A DNA stretch of 64,000 bases, from NCBI GenBank assembly GCA_002342415.1, contig DDPY01000025.1, forward strand, positions 5,415 to 69,414, read 5' to 3'. The notes beneath the pieces were generated by a model that saw only the letters and a program-made list of their open reading frames with translations, was not told where the DNA came from and made no database searches. Of the stretch, positions 1 to 7,277 are shown one piece after another; positions within the stretch are counted from its first letter, which is position 1; every line of letters begins with the position of its first letter. Position numbers and translations under genes: made by a program. This DNA is from Prevotella sp. UBA2456 (GTDB lineage Bacteria > Bacteroidota > Bacteroidia > Bacteroidales > Bacteroidaceae).

Positions 1-30
1 CGAGTCTCGTACGCACCGCAAGGAAACAAG

Positions 31-68
31 AGCTCACAGGAATCAGGATGGTTCGGTGAGCTTTTTTT
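31..68 (+). terminator. Rho-independent terminator of an upstream gene
   Basis: AGCTCAC (31-37) pairs with GTGAGCT (56-62). An inner stem GAATC/GGTTC sits inside, and a T-run (62-68) follows directly. It would end a plus-strand transcript entering from before the window. Bases 1-30 show no gene start and may be the tail or 3' UTR of that gene. No good promoter is visible between this hairpin and the start codon at 84. Confidence 0.6.
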
Positions 69-83
69 AATAACTGAAACAAA

Positions 84-764
84 ATGATGAGACGACTTGC
101 TTTACTCCTCCTTGTGACGCTGGCTCTTACGGTCAGCGCGCAGAAGCGTGCCCTCTCTATACTGGGCGACTCGTACAGTACCTATAAGGGATTCGTCAAA
201 CCGGACACCAACTATGTGTGGTATCCCAACAAGCCCCTGAATGGAAACGAGGGCAACGATGTCCAGCAGGTGCGCCAGACCTGGTGGCACCAGTTTGTGC
301 GGCAGGGCAACTTCCGCCTCTGTCAGAACAACTCGTTCTCAGGAGCCACCATCTGCCATACGGGCTATAACAAGGACGACTATAGCGACCGCTCGTTCCT
401 CACCCGCGTGCCCTTCCTGGGCTCGCCCGAGGTCATCATCGTCTTTGGCGGCACCAACGACTCCTGGGCCAAGTCGCCTATTGGCAACTATCAGTATGAA
501 GGCTGGACGAAGGCCGACTGCTATAACTTCCGTCCGGCGATGGCGTGCATGCTCTCGTCACTGCAGGACCACTATCCCGGTGCCGATATCTATGTGGTCA
601 TCAATACCAAGCTGTCGGAGGAGATCACCGAGTCGATGAAGGTCATCAGCGACCACTATGGCGTGCGGTGGATCCAGCTGCACGATATCGACAAGCAGTG
701 GGGCCATCCCTCGCAGAAGGGCATGCAGCAGATTGCCGAGCAATTAGGAAACGTTATTAAATAA
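84..764 (+). CDS. Secreted SGNH/GDSL-family hydrolase
   Basis: 226 residues with a signal peptide over about residues 1-19 (cleavage after ...TVSA), so an exported protein. The SGNH blocks are visible: GDSYS at 28-32 holds the nucleophile serine, GGTND at 122-126 holds the catalytic asparagine, and HPS near residue 208 holds the C-terminal histidine of the triad. Family members are esterases or lipases, often deacetylating polysaccharides, but the substrate cannot be read from sequence. The gene follows a terminator and lies 18 bp upstream of galE on the same strand, so the two are probably co-transcribed. Met1 and Met2 are adjacent and either may be the start. Confidence 0.8.
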   Translation: MMRRLALLLLVTLALTVSAQKRALSILGDSYSTYKGFVKPDTNYVWYPNKPLNGNEGNDVQQVRQTWWHQFVRQGNFRLCQNNSFSGATICHTGYNKDDYSDRSFLTRVPFLGSPEVIIVFGGTNDSWAKSPIGNYQYEGWTKADCYNFRPAMACMLSSLQDHYPGADIYVVINTKLSEEITESMKVISDHYGVRWIQLHDIDKQWGHPSQKGMQQIAEQLGNVIK

Positions 765-782
765 AGTTTAGAATCAGAAGAT

Positions 783-1823
783 ATGAAACAGACTATTCTT
801 GTTACTGGCGGAACGGGCTTCATCGGAAGCCACACTACCGTAGAGCTGCAGAACGCAGGCTACAAAGTTGTCATCGTCGACAACCTTTCCAATTCGAATG
901 CAAATGTCGTAGACGGTATCGAGAAGATTACGGGCGTGCGCCCCGACTTCGTGAAGGCCGACTGCTGCGACCTGGAGGCTATGGAACGCATCTTCCAGCA
1001 GTATCCCGACATCGAGGGCATCATCCACTTCGCCGCCTCGAAGGCTGTAGGCGAGAGCGTAGAGAAGCCGCTGATGTACTATCGCAACAACCTCACCTCG
1101 CTCATCAATCTGTTGGAACTGATGCCCAAGTATCAGGTCAAGGGCATCATCTTCTCCAGCAGCTGTACGGTCTACGGCCAGCCCTCGCAGGAGAATCTGC
1201 CCGTCACCGAGAATGCTCCTATCCAGAAAGCGATGTCGCCCTATGGCAACACGAAGCAGATCAACGAGGAGATTATCCAGGACTATATCCACAGCGGAGC
1301 CCCCATCAAGAGCATCATCCTGCGCTACTTCAATCCCATCGGTGCCCATCCCACGGCGCTCATCGGCGAACTGCCTAACGGTGTGCCCATGAATCTGATT
1401 CCCTTCGTCACACAGACGGCTATGGGTATTCGCGAGCAGCTGAAGATTTTCGGCAACGACTACAACACGCCCGACCATACCTGCATCCGCGACTATATCT
1501 ATGTGGTCGACCTGGCCAAGGCTCACGTCAAGGCGATGGAGCGCGTGCTCGACAAGCCGGAGACCGATGCCGTCGAGGTGTTCAACATCGGAACCGGCCG
1601 CGGACTGTCTACCCTTGAGGTGGTGGAGGGCTTTGAGAAGGCTACCGGCGTGAAGGTGAACTGGACTTATGCTCCCCGTCGCGAAGGCGACATCGAGCAG
1701 GTCTGGGGTAATGTCGACAAGGCCAACAAAGTGTTAGGCTGGAAGGCGGAGACACCTACCGAGGATGTGCTTAGGAGTGCTTGGAAGTGGCAGCAGAAGC
1801 TGCGCGAAGAGGGCATTCAGTAG
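783..1823 (+). CDS. galE: UDP-glucose 4-epimerase
   Basis: 346 residues, the normal length for GalE. It interconverts UDP-glucose and UDP-galactose in the cytoplasm, for the Leloir pathway and for sugar nucleotides used in surface glycans. The Rossmann motif GGTGFIG is at residues 9-15, the catalytic serine region SSSCTVYG begins near 125, and the YxxxK pair is Tyr154/Lys158 within SPYGNTK. It is an extended short-chain dehydrogenase/reductase. It lies 18 bp after the SGNH hydrolase and 40 bp before nspC on the same strand. galK and the mutarotases needed for galactose use lie elsewhere in the window (46-48.7 kb). Confidence 0.95.
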   Translation: MKQTILVTGGTGFIGSHTTVELQNAGYKVVIVDNLSNSNANVVDGIEKITGVRPDFVKADCCDLEAMERIFQQYPDIEGIIHFAASKAVGESVEKPLMYYRNNLTSLINLLELMPKYQVKGIIFSSSCTVYGQPSQENLPVTENAPIQKAMSPYGNTKQINEEIIQDYIHSGAPIKSIILRYFNPIGAHPTALIGELPNGVPMNLIPFVTQTAMGIREQLKIFGNDYNTPDHTCIRDYIYVVDLAKAHVKAMERVLDKPETDAVEVFNIGTGRGLSTLEVVEGFEKATGVKVNWTYAPRREGDIEQVWGNVDKANKVLGWKAETPTEDVLRSAWKWQQKLREEGIQ

Positions 1824-1863
1824 CATGGAACAGTAGACGAACAGAATAAAAACAGACAGACTC

Positions 1864-3015
1864 TTGCAGACACCAGTTTATATCATAGAAGAAGAGAAGC
1901 TACGCAGCAATCTGTCGCTCATCCGCACGGTGGCTGAGCGAACAGATGCTGAGTGGATTCTGGCTTTCAAGGCCTTTGCACTGTGGAAGACGTTTCCCAT
2001 CTTCCGCGAGTACATCCGTTCCACGACAGCCAGCTCGCTGAGCGAGGCACGGCTGGCGTTGGAGGAGTTTGGGGCGAAGGCTCACACCTATTCGCCGGCC
2101 TATACGGACAGCGAGTTCGACGAGATCGTGCGCTGCTCCAGTCACCTGACCTTCAACTCGCTGACGCAGTATGAGCGATTCCATCGTCGGGCGGCAGCGT
2201 GCTCGATTGGTCTGCGCGTCAATCCTGAATACTCAGAGGTGGGCACCCTGCTGTATAATCCTTGTGCCCCGGGGACTCGCTTCGGCGTCACTGCCGACAA
2301 ACTGCCCGAGCAGCTCCCTTCCGACATTCGCGGATTCCATTGTCACTGTCACTGTGAGAGTGGGGCCGACGTCTTCGAGCGTACGCTCAAGCATATCGAG
2401 GAGAAGTTTGCCAAGTGGTTCCCCCAGCTGGAATGGATCAACTTCGGCGGCGGCCATCTGGTGACGCGCAAGGACTATGACATCGAGCTGTTGGTGCGGC
2501 TCATGCAGCAGTTTCATCAGCGCTATCCTCACCTGAAGGTCATCTTCGAGCCGGGCAGCGCATTCGCCTGGCAGACCGGGCCCTTGGTGGCCAGCGTGGT
2601 TGACGTGGTCGAGGATAAGGGCATTCGCACGGCCATTCTGGATGTCAGCTTCACCTGCCACATGCCCGACTGTCTGGAGATGCCGTATATGCCCGAGGTT
2701 CGCGGTGCCAAGACGGTTGAAGATGCCTCTCACCTCTCACCTCTTACCTCTCACCTCTCACCTCTCACCTCTCACCTCTATCGATTAGGCGGCAACAGCT
2801 GTCTGAGCGGTGATTTCATGGGTTCCTGGCAGTTCGACCATGAACTGCAGGTGGGCGAGCAGATTGTCTTCGAGGACATGATACACTATACGACGGTCAA
2901 GACCAATACCTTCAACGGCATCACCCATCCCGCTATCGCGATGCTCCGTCAGGACGGCACGCTGGAGATGCTTCGCACGTTTACCTACGCCGACTACCGC
3001 AGTCGCATGGACTAA
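1864..3015 (+). CDS. nspC: Carboxynorspermidine decarboxylase
   Basis: 383 residues. A PLP-dependent fold-III decarboxylase of the alanine racemase/ornithine decarboxylase type that releases spermidine or norspermidine from the carboxylated precursor. The PLP lysine is Lys36 in AFKAFA; an HCHCE segment, a GGGH loop and the C-terminal NSCLSGDFMG segment with the active-site cysteine fit the family. The start is TTG at 1864; no ATG gives a better N-terminus. Unusual: residues encoded by about 2729-2778 (SHLSPLT repeated) come from an in-frame run of 7-bp repeats of the CTCACCT type and look like an insertion between conserved blocks. The partner carboxynorspermidine dehydrogenase is not in this window. 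Confidence 0.9.
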   Translation: MQTPVYIIEEEKLRSNLSLIRTVAERTDAEWILAFKAFALWKTFPIFREYIRSTTASSLSEARLALEEFGAKAHTYSPAYTDSEFDEIVRCSSHLTFNSLTQYERFHRRAAACSIGLRVNPEYSEVGTLLYNPCAPGTRFGVTADKLPEQLPSDIRGFHCHCHCESGADVFERTLKHIEEKFAKWFPQLEWINFGGGHLVTRKDYDIELLVRLMQQFHQRYPHLKVIFEPGSAFAWQTGPLVASVVDVVEDKGIRTAILDVSFTCHMPDCLEMPYMPEVRGAKTVEDASHLSPLTSHLSPLTSHLYRLGGNSCLSGDFMGSWQFDHELQVGEQIVFEDMIHYTTVKTNTFNGITHPAIAMLRQDGTLEMLRTFTYADYRSRMD

Positions 3016-3018
3016 GAT

Positions 3019-3093
3019 TTTGAGTTAACTCAAACAAACGGTTGAGTTAACTCAAACGATGAATCGAGTTAACTCAACCGAAACTGAGTTGAC
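3019..3093. repeat. Periodic GAGTTAACTC palindromes, 22-bp spacing
   Basis: Three copies of GAGTTAACTC lie at about 3022-3031, 3044-3053 and 3066-3075, with a partial copy (GAGTTGAC) near 3086. The linkers resemble AAACGATGAATC. The array lies between the convergent genes nspC and the DUF4421 gene. The same unit with the same 22-bp period and nearly the same linker recurs at 33979-34032. Function unknown. Confidence 0.85.
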
Positions 3094-3126
3094 GGAGTGG
3101 CTTGACTCTCTTTAGAGTCTTACTCC
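3094..3126. terminator. Hairpin between convergent genes
   Basis: GACTCT (3104-3109) pairs with AGAGTC (3114-3119) around CTTT, enclosed by GGAGT (3094-3098) and ACTCC (3122-3126). It spans the stop codon of the DUF4421 gene (minus) and follows nspC (plus), so it could end either transcript. No long T-run follows, so it is not a classic terminator. Confidence 0.4.
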
Positions 3127-4284
3127 CAGTGAGGCATTGACAAACCAGTCATTCAGTTTCAGGGTGTTGTTGTCCACGCTGTGCTTGAATTGGTTCCACT
3201 GTCCGTGAACGTTCAGGAAATACCTGTCCCAGTTGTAGGTGATGGACGCGCGAGTATCCAGATTGAACGACACCTTGCCGTATCTCACCACTTCGTCGGT
3301 TTCTTCCAGCGTCACGTCTTCCGTCCACGACGGGTCATCGATATCGTCGGGATAGGGCTTCTTGCCGTTTTGGGGACCGTCTTCCTCATAGAGGAAGATG
3401 TCGTAGTTGGAGTCGTAGAGCGTTGCTTTCTTTCGGTTATAGAATACCAGCATCGGCATGGCTGTGACGTTGACCATCAGATTCTTGACGGGAACCCAGT
3501 TGTAGGAATAGCCAAAACCTACTCCTGCCTCCTGAATTTTGAATTTTCCCGTTCTTCCGTTGAGCTGCACGACAGGGGCGTTCTTTCGCTGTGCATAGTC
3601 GACGTCAGACTGATAATACATGGCTCCCAACATGAACGAGCCGGCCGACCGGAGCTGCACGACAGACTGGTCGTAGGCAGCTGCATAGGAGAATCGCTTG
3701 CCGTTCAGCATGTAGAAGCCGTCCAGGATCAGCGTATTGATTTTCATATCGTCCCATACGCTGACATTTTTGGCATCAGCGTCGAAATAGTCTCCCTCTT
3801 CTCCCACAGCCCTTAGTTCGGCATCCATGTTGCGTGTTTCAAAGTTGCGTGTGCGCAGGTAGATGCCATATCTGGCCCCCGTGGCTCCGATGGAGAAAGT
3901 GCTTCCGTTGGCTTTCGACAGTGAGAAGTTATAGCCAAATCCGTAGCCTCGATAGCCCACCCATAAACCGATGTTGTACGTGAATTTGGGTTTGAAGGCC
4001 GACTTCAGATTATAGTGTCCCTTAGCGCCATAGCTGGCCAGATCGGCCTCGGTGACGGTCGACTCTACTCTCATGTCCATATTGTTGATATGGTTTTTCA
4101 GCACCAGCTGCCAGGGTCGTTCAGGCACGTAGATGTAGCGTTTGTCAATACCTCTGGTAGCCATGGTGTCAATGAATGCTCCTAACTTGTTCACGGCCCT
4201 GACTAAGAAGGGCTTCCGTTCTTGGGCGACTGTCATGGACAAGGGAAGCGCCAATGCTATGAGAAATGCGGTAGTTCGTTTCAT
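3112..4284 (-). CDS. DUF4421 family outer-membrane-like protein
   Basis: 390 residues with a signal peptide over about 1-20 (ending SMTVAQ). The remainder is rich in alternating aromatic and polar residues with many Gly-Tyr pairs (GYRGYGFGYNFSLS), typical of a beta-barrel, and ends in an amphipathic strand (NASLGVRL). It matches my recollection of DUF4421, a Bacteroidetes-specific family of unknown function predicted to lie in the outer membrane. It is a single-gene unit with its own promoter, convergent with nspC. Confidence 0.75.
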   Translation of the reverse strand: MKRTTAFLIALALPLSMTVAQERKPFLVRAVNKLGAFIDTMATRGIDKRYIYVPERPWQLVLKNHINNMDMRVESTVTEADLASYGAKGHYNLKSAFKPKFTYNIGLWVGYRGYGFGYNFSLSKANGSTFSIGATGARYGIYLRTRNFETRNMDAELRAVGEEGDYFDADAKNVSVWDDMKINTLILDGFYMLNGKRFSYAAAYDQSVVQLRSAGSFMLGAMYYQSDVDYAQRKNAPVVQLNGRTGKFKIQEAGVGFGYSYNWVPVKNLMVNVTAMPMLVFYNRKKATLYDSNYDIFLYEEDGPQNGKKPYPDDIDDPSWTEDVTLEETDEVVRYGKVSFNLDTRASITYNWDRYFLNVHGQWNQFKHSVDNNTLKLNDWFVNASLGVRL

Positions 4285-4304
4285 GTTTTATTCTTTTGTG
4301 GCTA

Positions 4305-4312
4305 CAAAGGTA
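4305..4312 (-). promoter_or_regulatory. Bacteroidota -7 element for the DUF4421 gene
   Basis: Read on the minus strand this is TACCTTTG, a match to TAnnTTTG, about 20 bp upstream of the start codon at 4284. No clean -33 TTTG is evident. Confidence 0.6.
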
Positions 4313-4515
4313 ATAAATCTAAATCAAGTAACCATCGTTTGTGTTGAAAAATATAAGTTGGAAAGTCCGCCGTTAACAATTTTAAAGAGTTTGGATGTGT
4401 ACGCTCGGAGAGCGATTTCAGTCAGCTCCCCTTATATATAATAAGGTGTAGGGTGGGGTGCTTGGCTTGGAAAATCACTAAATCCAATTTTTTTTCGAAA
4501 AAAATGGCTAAAAAG

Positions 4516-4546
4516 TTTGTCAGTTCCGAAAAAAGTAGTACCTTTG
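4516..4546 (+). promoter_or_regulatory. Promoter of the tRNA cluster
   Basis: TTTG at 4516-4519, a 19-bp spacer, then TACCTTTG at 4539-4546. This is a full match to the Bacteroidota housekeeping promoter and ends about 43 bp before the first tRNA. The rest of the 4313-4515 gap shows no gene. Confidence 0.8.
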
Positions 4547-4589
4547 CATCCGCAATCGAGAGAGATGCTCCTCTTCGGAGGATATGAAT

Positions 4590-4662
4590 GCGGAAATAGC
4601 TCAGTTGGTAGAGCACAACCTTGCCAAGGTTGGGGTCGCGGGTCCGAGTCCCGTTTTCCGCT
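4590..4662 (+). tRNA. tRNA-Gly (GCC)
   Basis: A 73-nt cloverleaf. The acceptor GCGGAAA pairs with TTTCCGC, the D-arm is AGCTCAGTTGGTAGAGC, the anticodon loop TTGCCAA gives anticodon GCC, and the T-arm is GGGTCCGAGTCCC. The discriminator is T and CCA is not encoded. It is identical in sequence to the tRNA at 4931-5003. Confidence 0.95.
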
Positions 4663-4712
4663 CAACATGTTGAACAAAAAAGAGCATTAGGGCGTTGGGT
4701 CTTAATGGTAAT

Positions 4713-4794
4713 GCCCAGGTGGCGGAATTGGTAGACGCGCACGTTTCAGGTGCGTGTGCCGCGAGGCGTGCAGGTTCGAGTCCTGTTCTGGGCA
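4713..4794 (+). tRNA. tRNA-Leu (CAG)
   Basis: An 82-nt class II tRNA with a long variable arm. The acceptor GCCCAGG pairs with TCTGGGC, and the TGGCGGAATTGGTAGACGC D-arm is typical of tRNA-Leu. The anticodon stem CACGT/GCGTG around TTCAGGT gives anticodon CAG. Discriminator A; CCA not encoded. Confidence 0.93.
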
Positions 4795-4825
4795 CTCTTT
4801 TTTGGTCATCTGTTAATTATCAGCT

Positions 4826-4909
4826 GGAGAGGTGGCGGAATTGGTAGACGCGCTACTTTGAGGGGGTAGTGTCAATTGCGACGTGGGAGTTCGAGTCTCC
4901 TCCTCTTCA
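4826..4909 (+). tRNA. tRNA-Leu (GAG)
   Basis: An 84-nt class II tRNA. The acceptor GGAGAGG pairs with CCTCTTC and the D-arm is leucine-type. The anticodon stem CTACT/GGTAG around TTGAGGG gives anticodon GAG. Discriminator A; CCA not encoded. Confidence 0.93.
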
Positions 4910-4930
4910 CTTTGTTTTTTTGAATTTCTT

Positions 4931-5003
4931 GCGGAAATAGCTCAGTTGGTAGAGCACAACCTTGCCAAGGTTGGGGTCGCGGGTCCGAGTCCCGTTTTCC
5001 GCT
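4931..5003 (+). tRNA. tRNA-Gly (GCC), second copy
   Basis: An exact 73-nt duplicate of the tRNA at 4590-4662, including the GCC anticodon and T discriminator, but with different flanking bases. Two identical genes in one transcript raise the supply of the GCC-reading glycine tRNA. Confidence 0.95.
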
Positions 5004-5038
5004 CTTGATACTACAACACAGGAAAACAACCATTCTAA

Positions 5039-5578
5039 ATGAATTTATATTTAAGGTATTTTGACAGAGAGATTCTGGTAAAGAGTGTTGACGATGCTAT
5101 CGCATTCCTTGCCGAAATCGATGAGATAGGAATGAACCCCGTTCTGGAACGCGACATCCGCGAGTATGCAGCCAGCGATGTGCTGTATCCGAAGCGATAC
5201 AAGGTTCGTCCGCGTATTTATTTCATCATCATCAAGACGGAGGCTGCCACCATGCAGGACTTCAAGGAGAAGAAGGCCGTCCATCCTTCTGCTTCCAACG
5301 AGCAGAAAACGGCCGCTCCGGCAGTTGTCCGGCTCAACGAGGAGCGCTTCGGATGGTATGAGGGTACGATGGACTTCAAGCGCGTGCTGATGGTGCCCGG
5401 TACGGGTAAGTTCCAATATCGCGACACGCACTTTGTAGCGTGCTGCAAGGCTGAGTCGGGTCTCGACTGCTACAACCGCATCGTCGACCACCTGAGCCAG
5501 CGAGTAGACCCGCGCAGCCAGTTCCCCTCGGCAAAGGGCAAGAACTTCAAGTTCCGCTATATGGGTGATTGTAAGTAA
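5039..5578 (+). CDS. Conserved-looking hypothetical protein upstream of ssb
   Basis: 179 residues, soluble, with no signal peptide or membrane segment. I do not recognise a family. The N-terminal half (about 1-75) is mixed alpha/beta with an RPRIYFIIIKTE strand. A low-complexity Ala/Ser/Lys linker at about 75-95 follows, then a second part with FGWYEGTMDFKRVLM and three cysteines (ACCKAESGLDC). It starts 35 bp after the last tRNA and ends 15 bp before ssb, so it probably shares a transcript with ssb and gldE. Codon use resembles the neighbours. Confidence 0.6.
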   Translation: MNLYLRYFDREILVKSVDDAIAFLAEIDEIGMNPVLERDIREYAASDVLYPKRYKVRPRIYFIIIKTEAATMQDFKEKKAVHPSASNEQKTAAPAVVRLNEERFGWYEGTMDFKRVLMVPGTGKFQYRDTHFVACCKAESGLDCYNRIVDHLSQRVDPRSQFPSAKGKNFKFRYMGDCK

Positions 5579-5593
5579 TGATTCGTAGTCTTT

Positions 5594-5932
5594 ATGAATA
5601 AGGTAATGCTCATAGGCAACGTAGGTGCCGACCCTGAGATACGCTACGTAGAGCAGGGCGTGGCCGTGGCTCGTCTGCGACTGGCTACCACCGAGCGCGG
5701 CTATACGTTGCAGAATGGCACACAGGTGCCCGACCATACCGACTGGCACAACGTGATACTATGGCGCAAGCTGGCCGAGATTGTCGAGAAGTATGTGCAT
5801 AAAGGCGATAAATTGTATATTGAAGGTCGTTTGCGCTATTCTACCTACGACGACAAGCAGGGGCAGCGGCGCTATATGACGGAGATTTGGGCTGACAATA
5901 TGGAGATGCTCACGCCCAAATCCACAGAATAG
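5594..5932 (+). CDS. ssb: Single-stranded DNA-binding protein, short form
   Basis: 112 residues forming one OB fold. The MNKVMLIGNVGADPEIRY opening, the DWHNVILW strand and YIEGRLRYSTY are hallmark SSB segments. It binds single-stranded DNA in replication and repair. The chain ends soon after the fold with MLTPKSTE. It has no Gly/Gln-rich linker and no acidic DDIPF-type tip, the docking site for partner proteins in classic SSB. It lies 2 bp upstream of gldE, the ssb-gldE order I recall from many Bacteroidetes. Confidence 0.9.
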   Translation: MNKVMLIGNVGADPEIRYVEQGVAVARLRLATTERGYTLQNGTQVPDHTDWHNVILWRKLAEIVEKYVHKGDKLYIEGRLRYSTYDDKQGQRRYMTEIWADNMEMLTPKSTE

Positions 5933-5934
5933 AC

Positions 5935-7257
5935 ATGGACGAATATTTGCAAGTGTTTAATCAGGTGACGCTGTTGTCACCGTCGATGGGCACCATACTG
6001 GCAGGTGTTGCAGCCTGCCTGTTGCTATTGGTGTCGAGTTTTGCTTCTGGATCGGAGATTGCTTTCTTCTCGCTGTCGCCTGCCGACTTGAGCGAGCTGG
6101 ATGAGGAGAAGTCGCAGGGCGACATCAGCATCAAGGCATTGCGCGAGGATTCGGAGCGCACGCTGGCCACCATCCTGATTACCAACAATCTGGTGAACGT
6201 CACCATCATCATGCTCAGCACCTATTTCTTCAACCATACCATCGACTTCGGTTCGTCGTGGTGGTTGCAGTTTGTCTGCATGACGGTGCTGCTCACCTTC
6301 CTGCTGTTGCTCTTTGGCGAGATTATGCCCAAGGTTTATTGCAGCCAGCATCCGCTGAGCTTCTGCCGCAAGGCCGTAGGCGGAATCCAGTTCTTCCGCA
6401 AGCTGTTCTATCCCGTTGCCACCGTCGTGATGGGTTCGGGCCGTCTGGCCGACAAGGTGGTACACAAGGAGAGCCACGCGCTGAGCGTGGACGATCTGGA
6501 GCAGGCGCTGGAGCTCACCGACAAGGAGGATATCAAGGAGGAGCAGCGCATGCTGGAAGGCATTGTCCGCTTTGGCGACGAGACCGCCAAGGAGATTATG
6601 ACCTCGCGTCAGGACGTGGTCGACATCGACTTCAAGTCGTCGTTTCAGGAGGTGATGGCCTGTGTGGTCGAGAACAACTACTCGCGCATCCCAGTCTATC
6701 AGGACAACAGCGACAACATTCGCGGCATCCTGTATATCAAGGACCTGCTGCCGCACCTGTCGAAAGGCAACAATTTCCGTTGGCAGTCGCTCATCCGTCC
6801 TCCCTATTTCGTGCCCGAGACCAAGAAGATTGACGACCTGCTGCGCGAGTTCCAGGAGAACAAGGTGCATATTGCCATTGTCGTCGACGAGTTTGGCGGC
6901 ACCAGCGGCATCGTCACCTTGGAGGACATCCTGGAGGAGATAGTGGGCGAGATCAACGACGAGTACGACGACGACGAGAAGTTCTACCAGCGCATCAATG
7001 CCAACACGTTCGTCTTCGAGGGCAAGACGCTGCTGAGCGACTTCTATAAGATTATGAAGCTCGACGACGATGTCTTCGAGGCGGTGGAGGGCGATGCCGA
7101 CACGCTCGCCGGCCTGCTGCTCGAGATCAAGGGCGACTTCCCGAAGAAGAACGAGAAGATAGACTATCAAAATTTTACCTTTGAGATCCTCGACATGGAC
7201 GAGCGGCGCATCTCAAAGGTAAAAGTGATTGTTCATAATGAGGAGCAGGCCGGGTAG
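5935..7257 (+). CDS. gldE: GldE-like CNNM/CBS membrane protein
   Basis: 440 residues. A CNNM (DUF21) domain with about four membrane segments occupies roughly residues 17-190 and includes ASGSEIAFFSLSPADL. Tandem CBS domains follow at about 205-325, with VVDEFGGTSGIVTLEDILEEIVGEI typical of the second. A CorC/HlyC transporter-associated domain ends the protein. In gliding Bacteroidetes this protein is GldE; in non-motile gut members it is a related CorB/CorC-like protein of uncertain role, possibly ion efflux. It starts 2 bp after ssb. The stop codon lies inside a terminator hairpin. Confidence 0.85.
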   Translation: MDEYLQVFNQVTLLSPSMGTILAGVAACLLLLVSSFASGSEIAFFSLSPADLSELDEEKSQGDISIKALREDSERTLATILITNNLVNVTIIMLSTYFFNHTIDFGSSWWLQFVCMTVLLTFLLLLFGEIMPKVYCSQHPLSFCRKAVGGIQFFRKLFYPVATVVMGSGRLADKVVHKESHALSVDDLEQALELTDKEDIKEEQRMLEGIVRFGDETAKEIMTSRQDVVDIDFKSSFQEVMACVVENNYSRIPVYQDNSDNIRGILYIKDLLPHLSKGNNFRWQSLIRPPYFVPETKKIDDLLREFQENKVHIAIVVDEFGGTSGIVTLEDILEEIVGEINDEYDDDEKFYQRINANTFVFEGKTLLSDFYKIMKLDDDVFEAVEGDADTLAGLLLEIKGDFPKKNEKIDYQNFTFEILDMDERRISKVKVIVHNEEQAG

Positions 7258-7266
7258 CCTGCTCCT
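7241..7266. terminator. Bidirectional terminator between gldE and the C11 peptidase
   Basis: AGGAGCAGGC (7241-7250) pairs perfectly with GCCTGCTCCT (7257-7266) around CGGGTA. T-rich sequence follows on the plus side. The hairpin includes the gldE stop codon and also lies just past the end of the convergent peptidase gene. Confidence 0.7.
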
Positions 7267-7277
7267 TATTTATTTTG

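Noticed and set aside
3019..3093. CRISPR-like array of short regular repeats (also 33979-34032 and 32636-32718)
   Set aside because: The 21-22 bp period leaves no unique spacers; linkers are themselves repeated, and no cas genes are present.
4313..4515. Small gene or RNA upstream of the tRNA cluster
   Set aside because: No start codon with a protein-like frame and no stable structure; it looks like spacer between divergent promoters.
6025..7170. Long antisense frame (381 codons) across gldE, and similar long antisense frames over galE, uxaA, tex and other genes
   Set aside because: They mirror the third-position bias of real genes on the other strand and show no family features.
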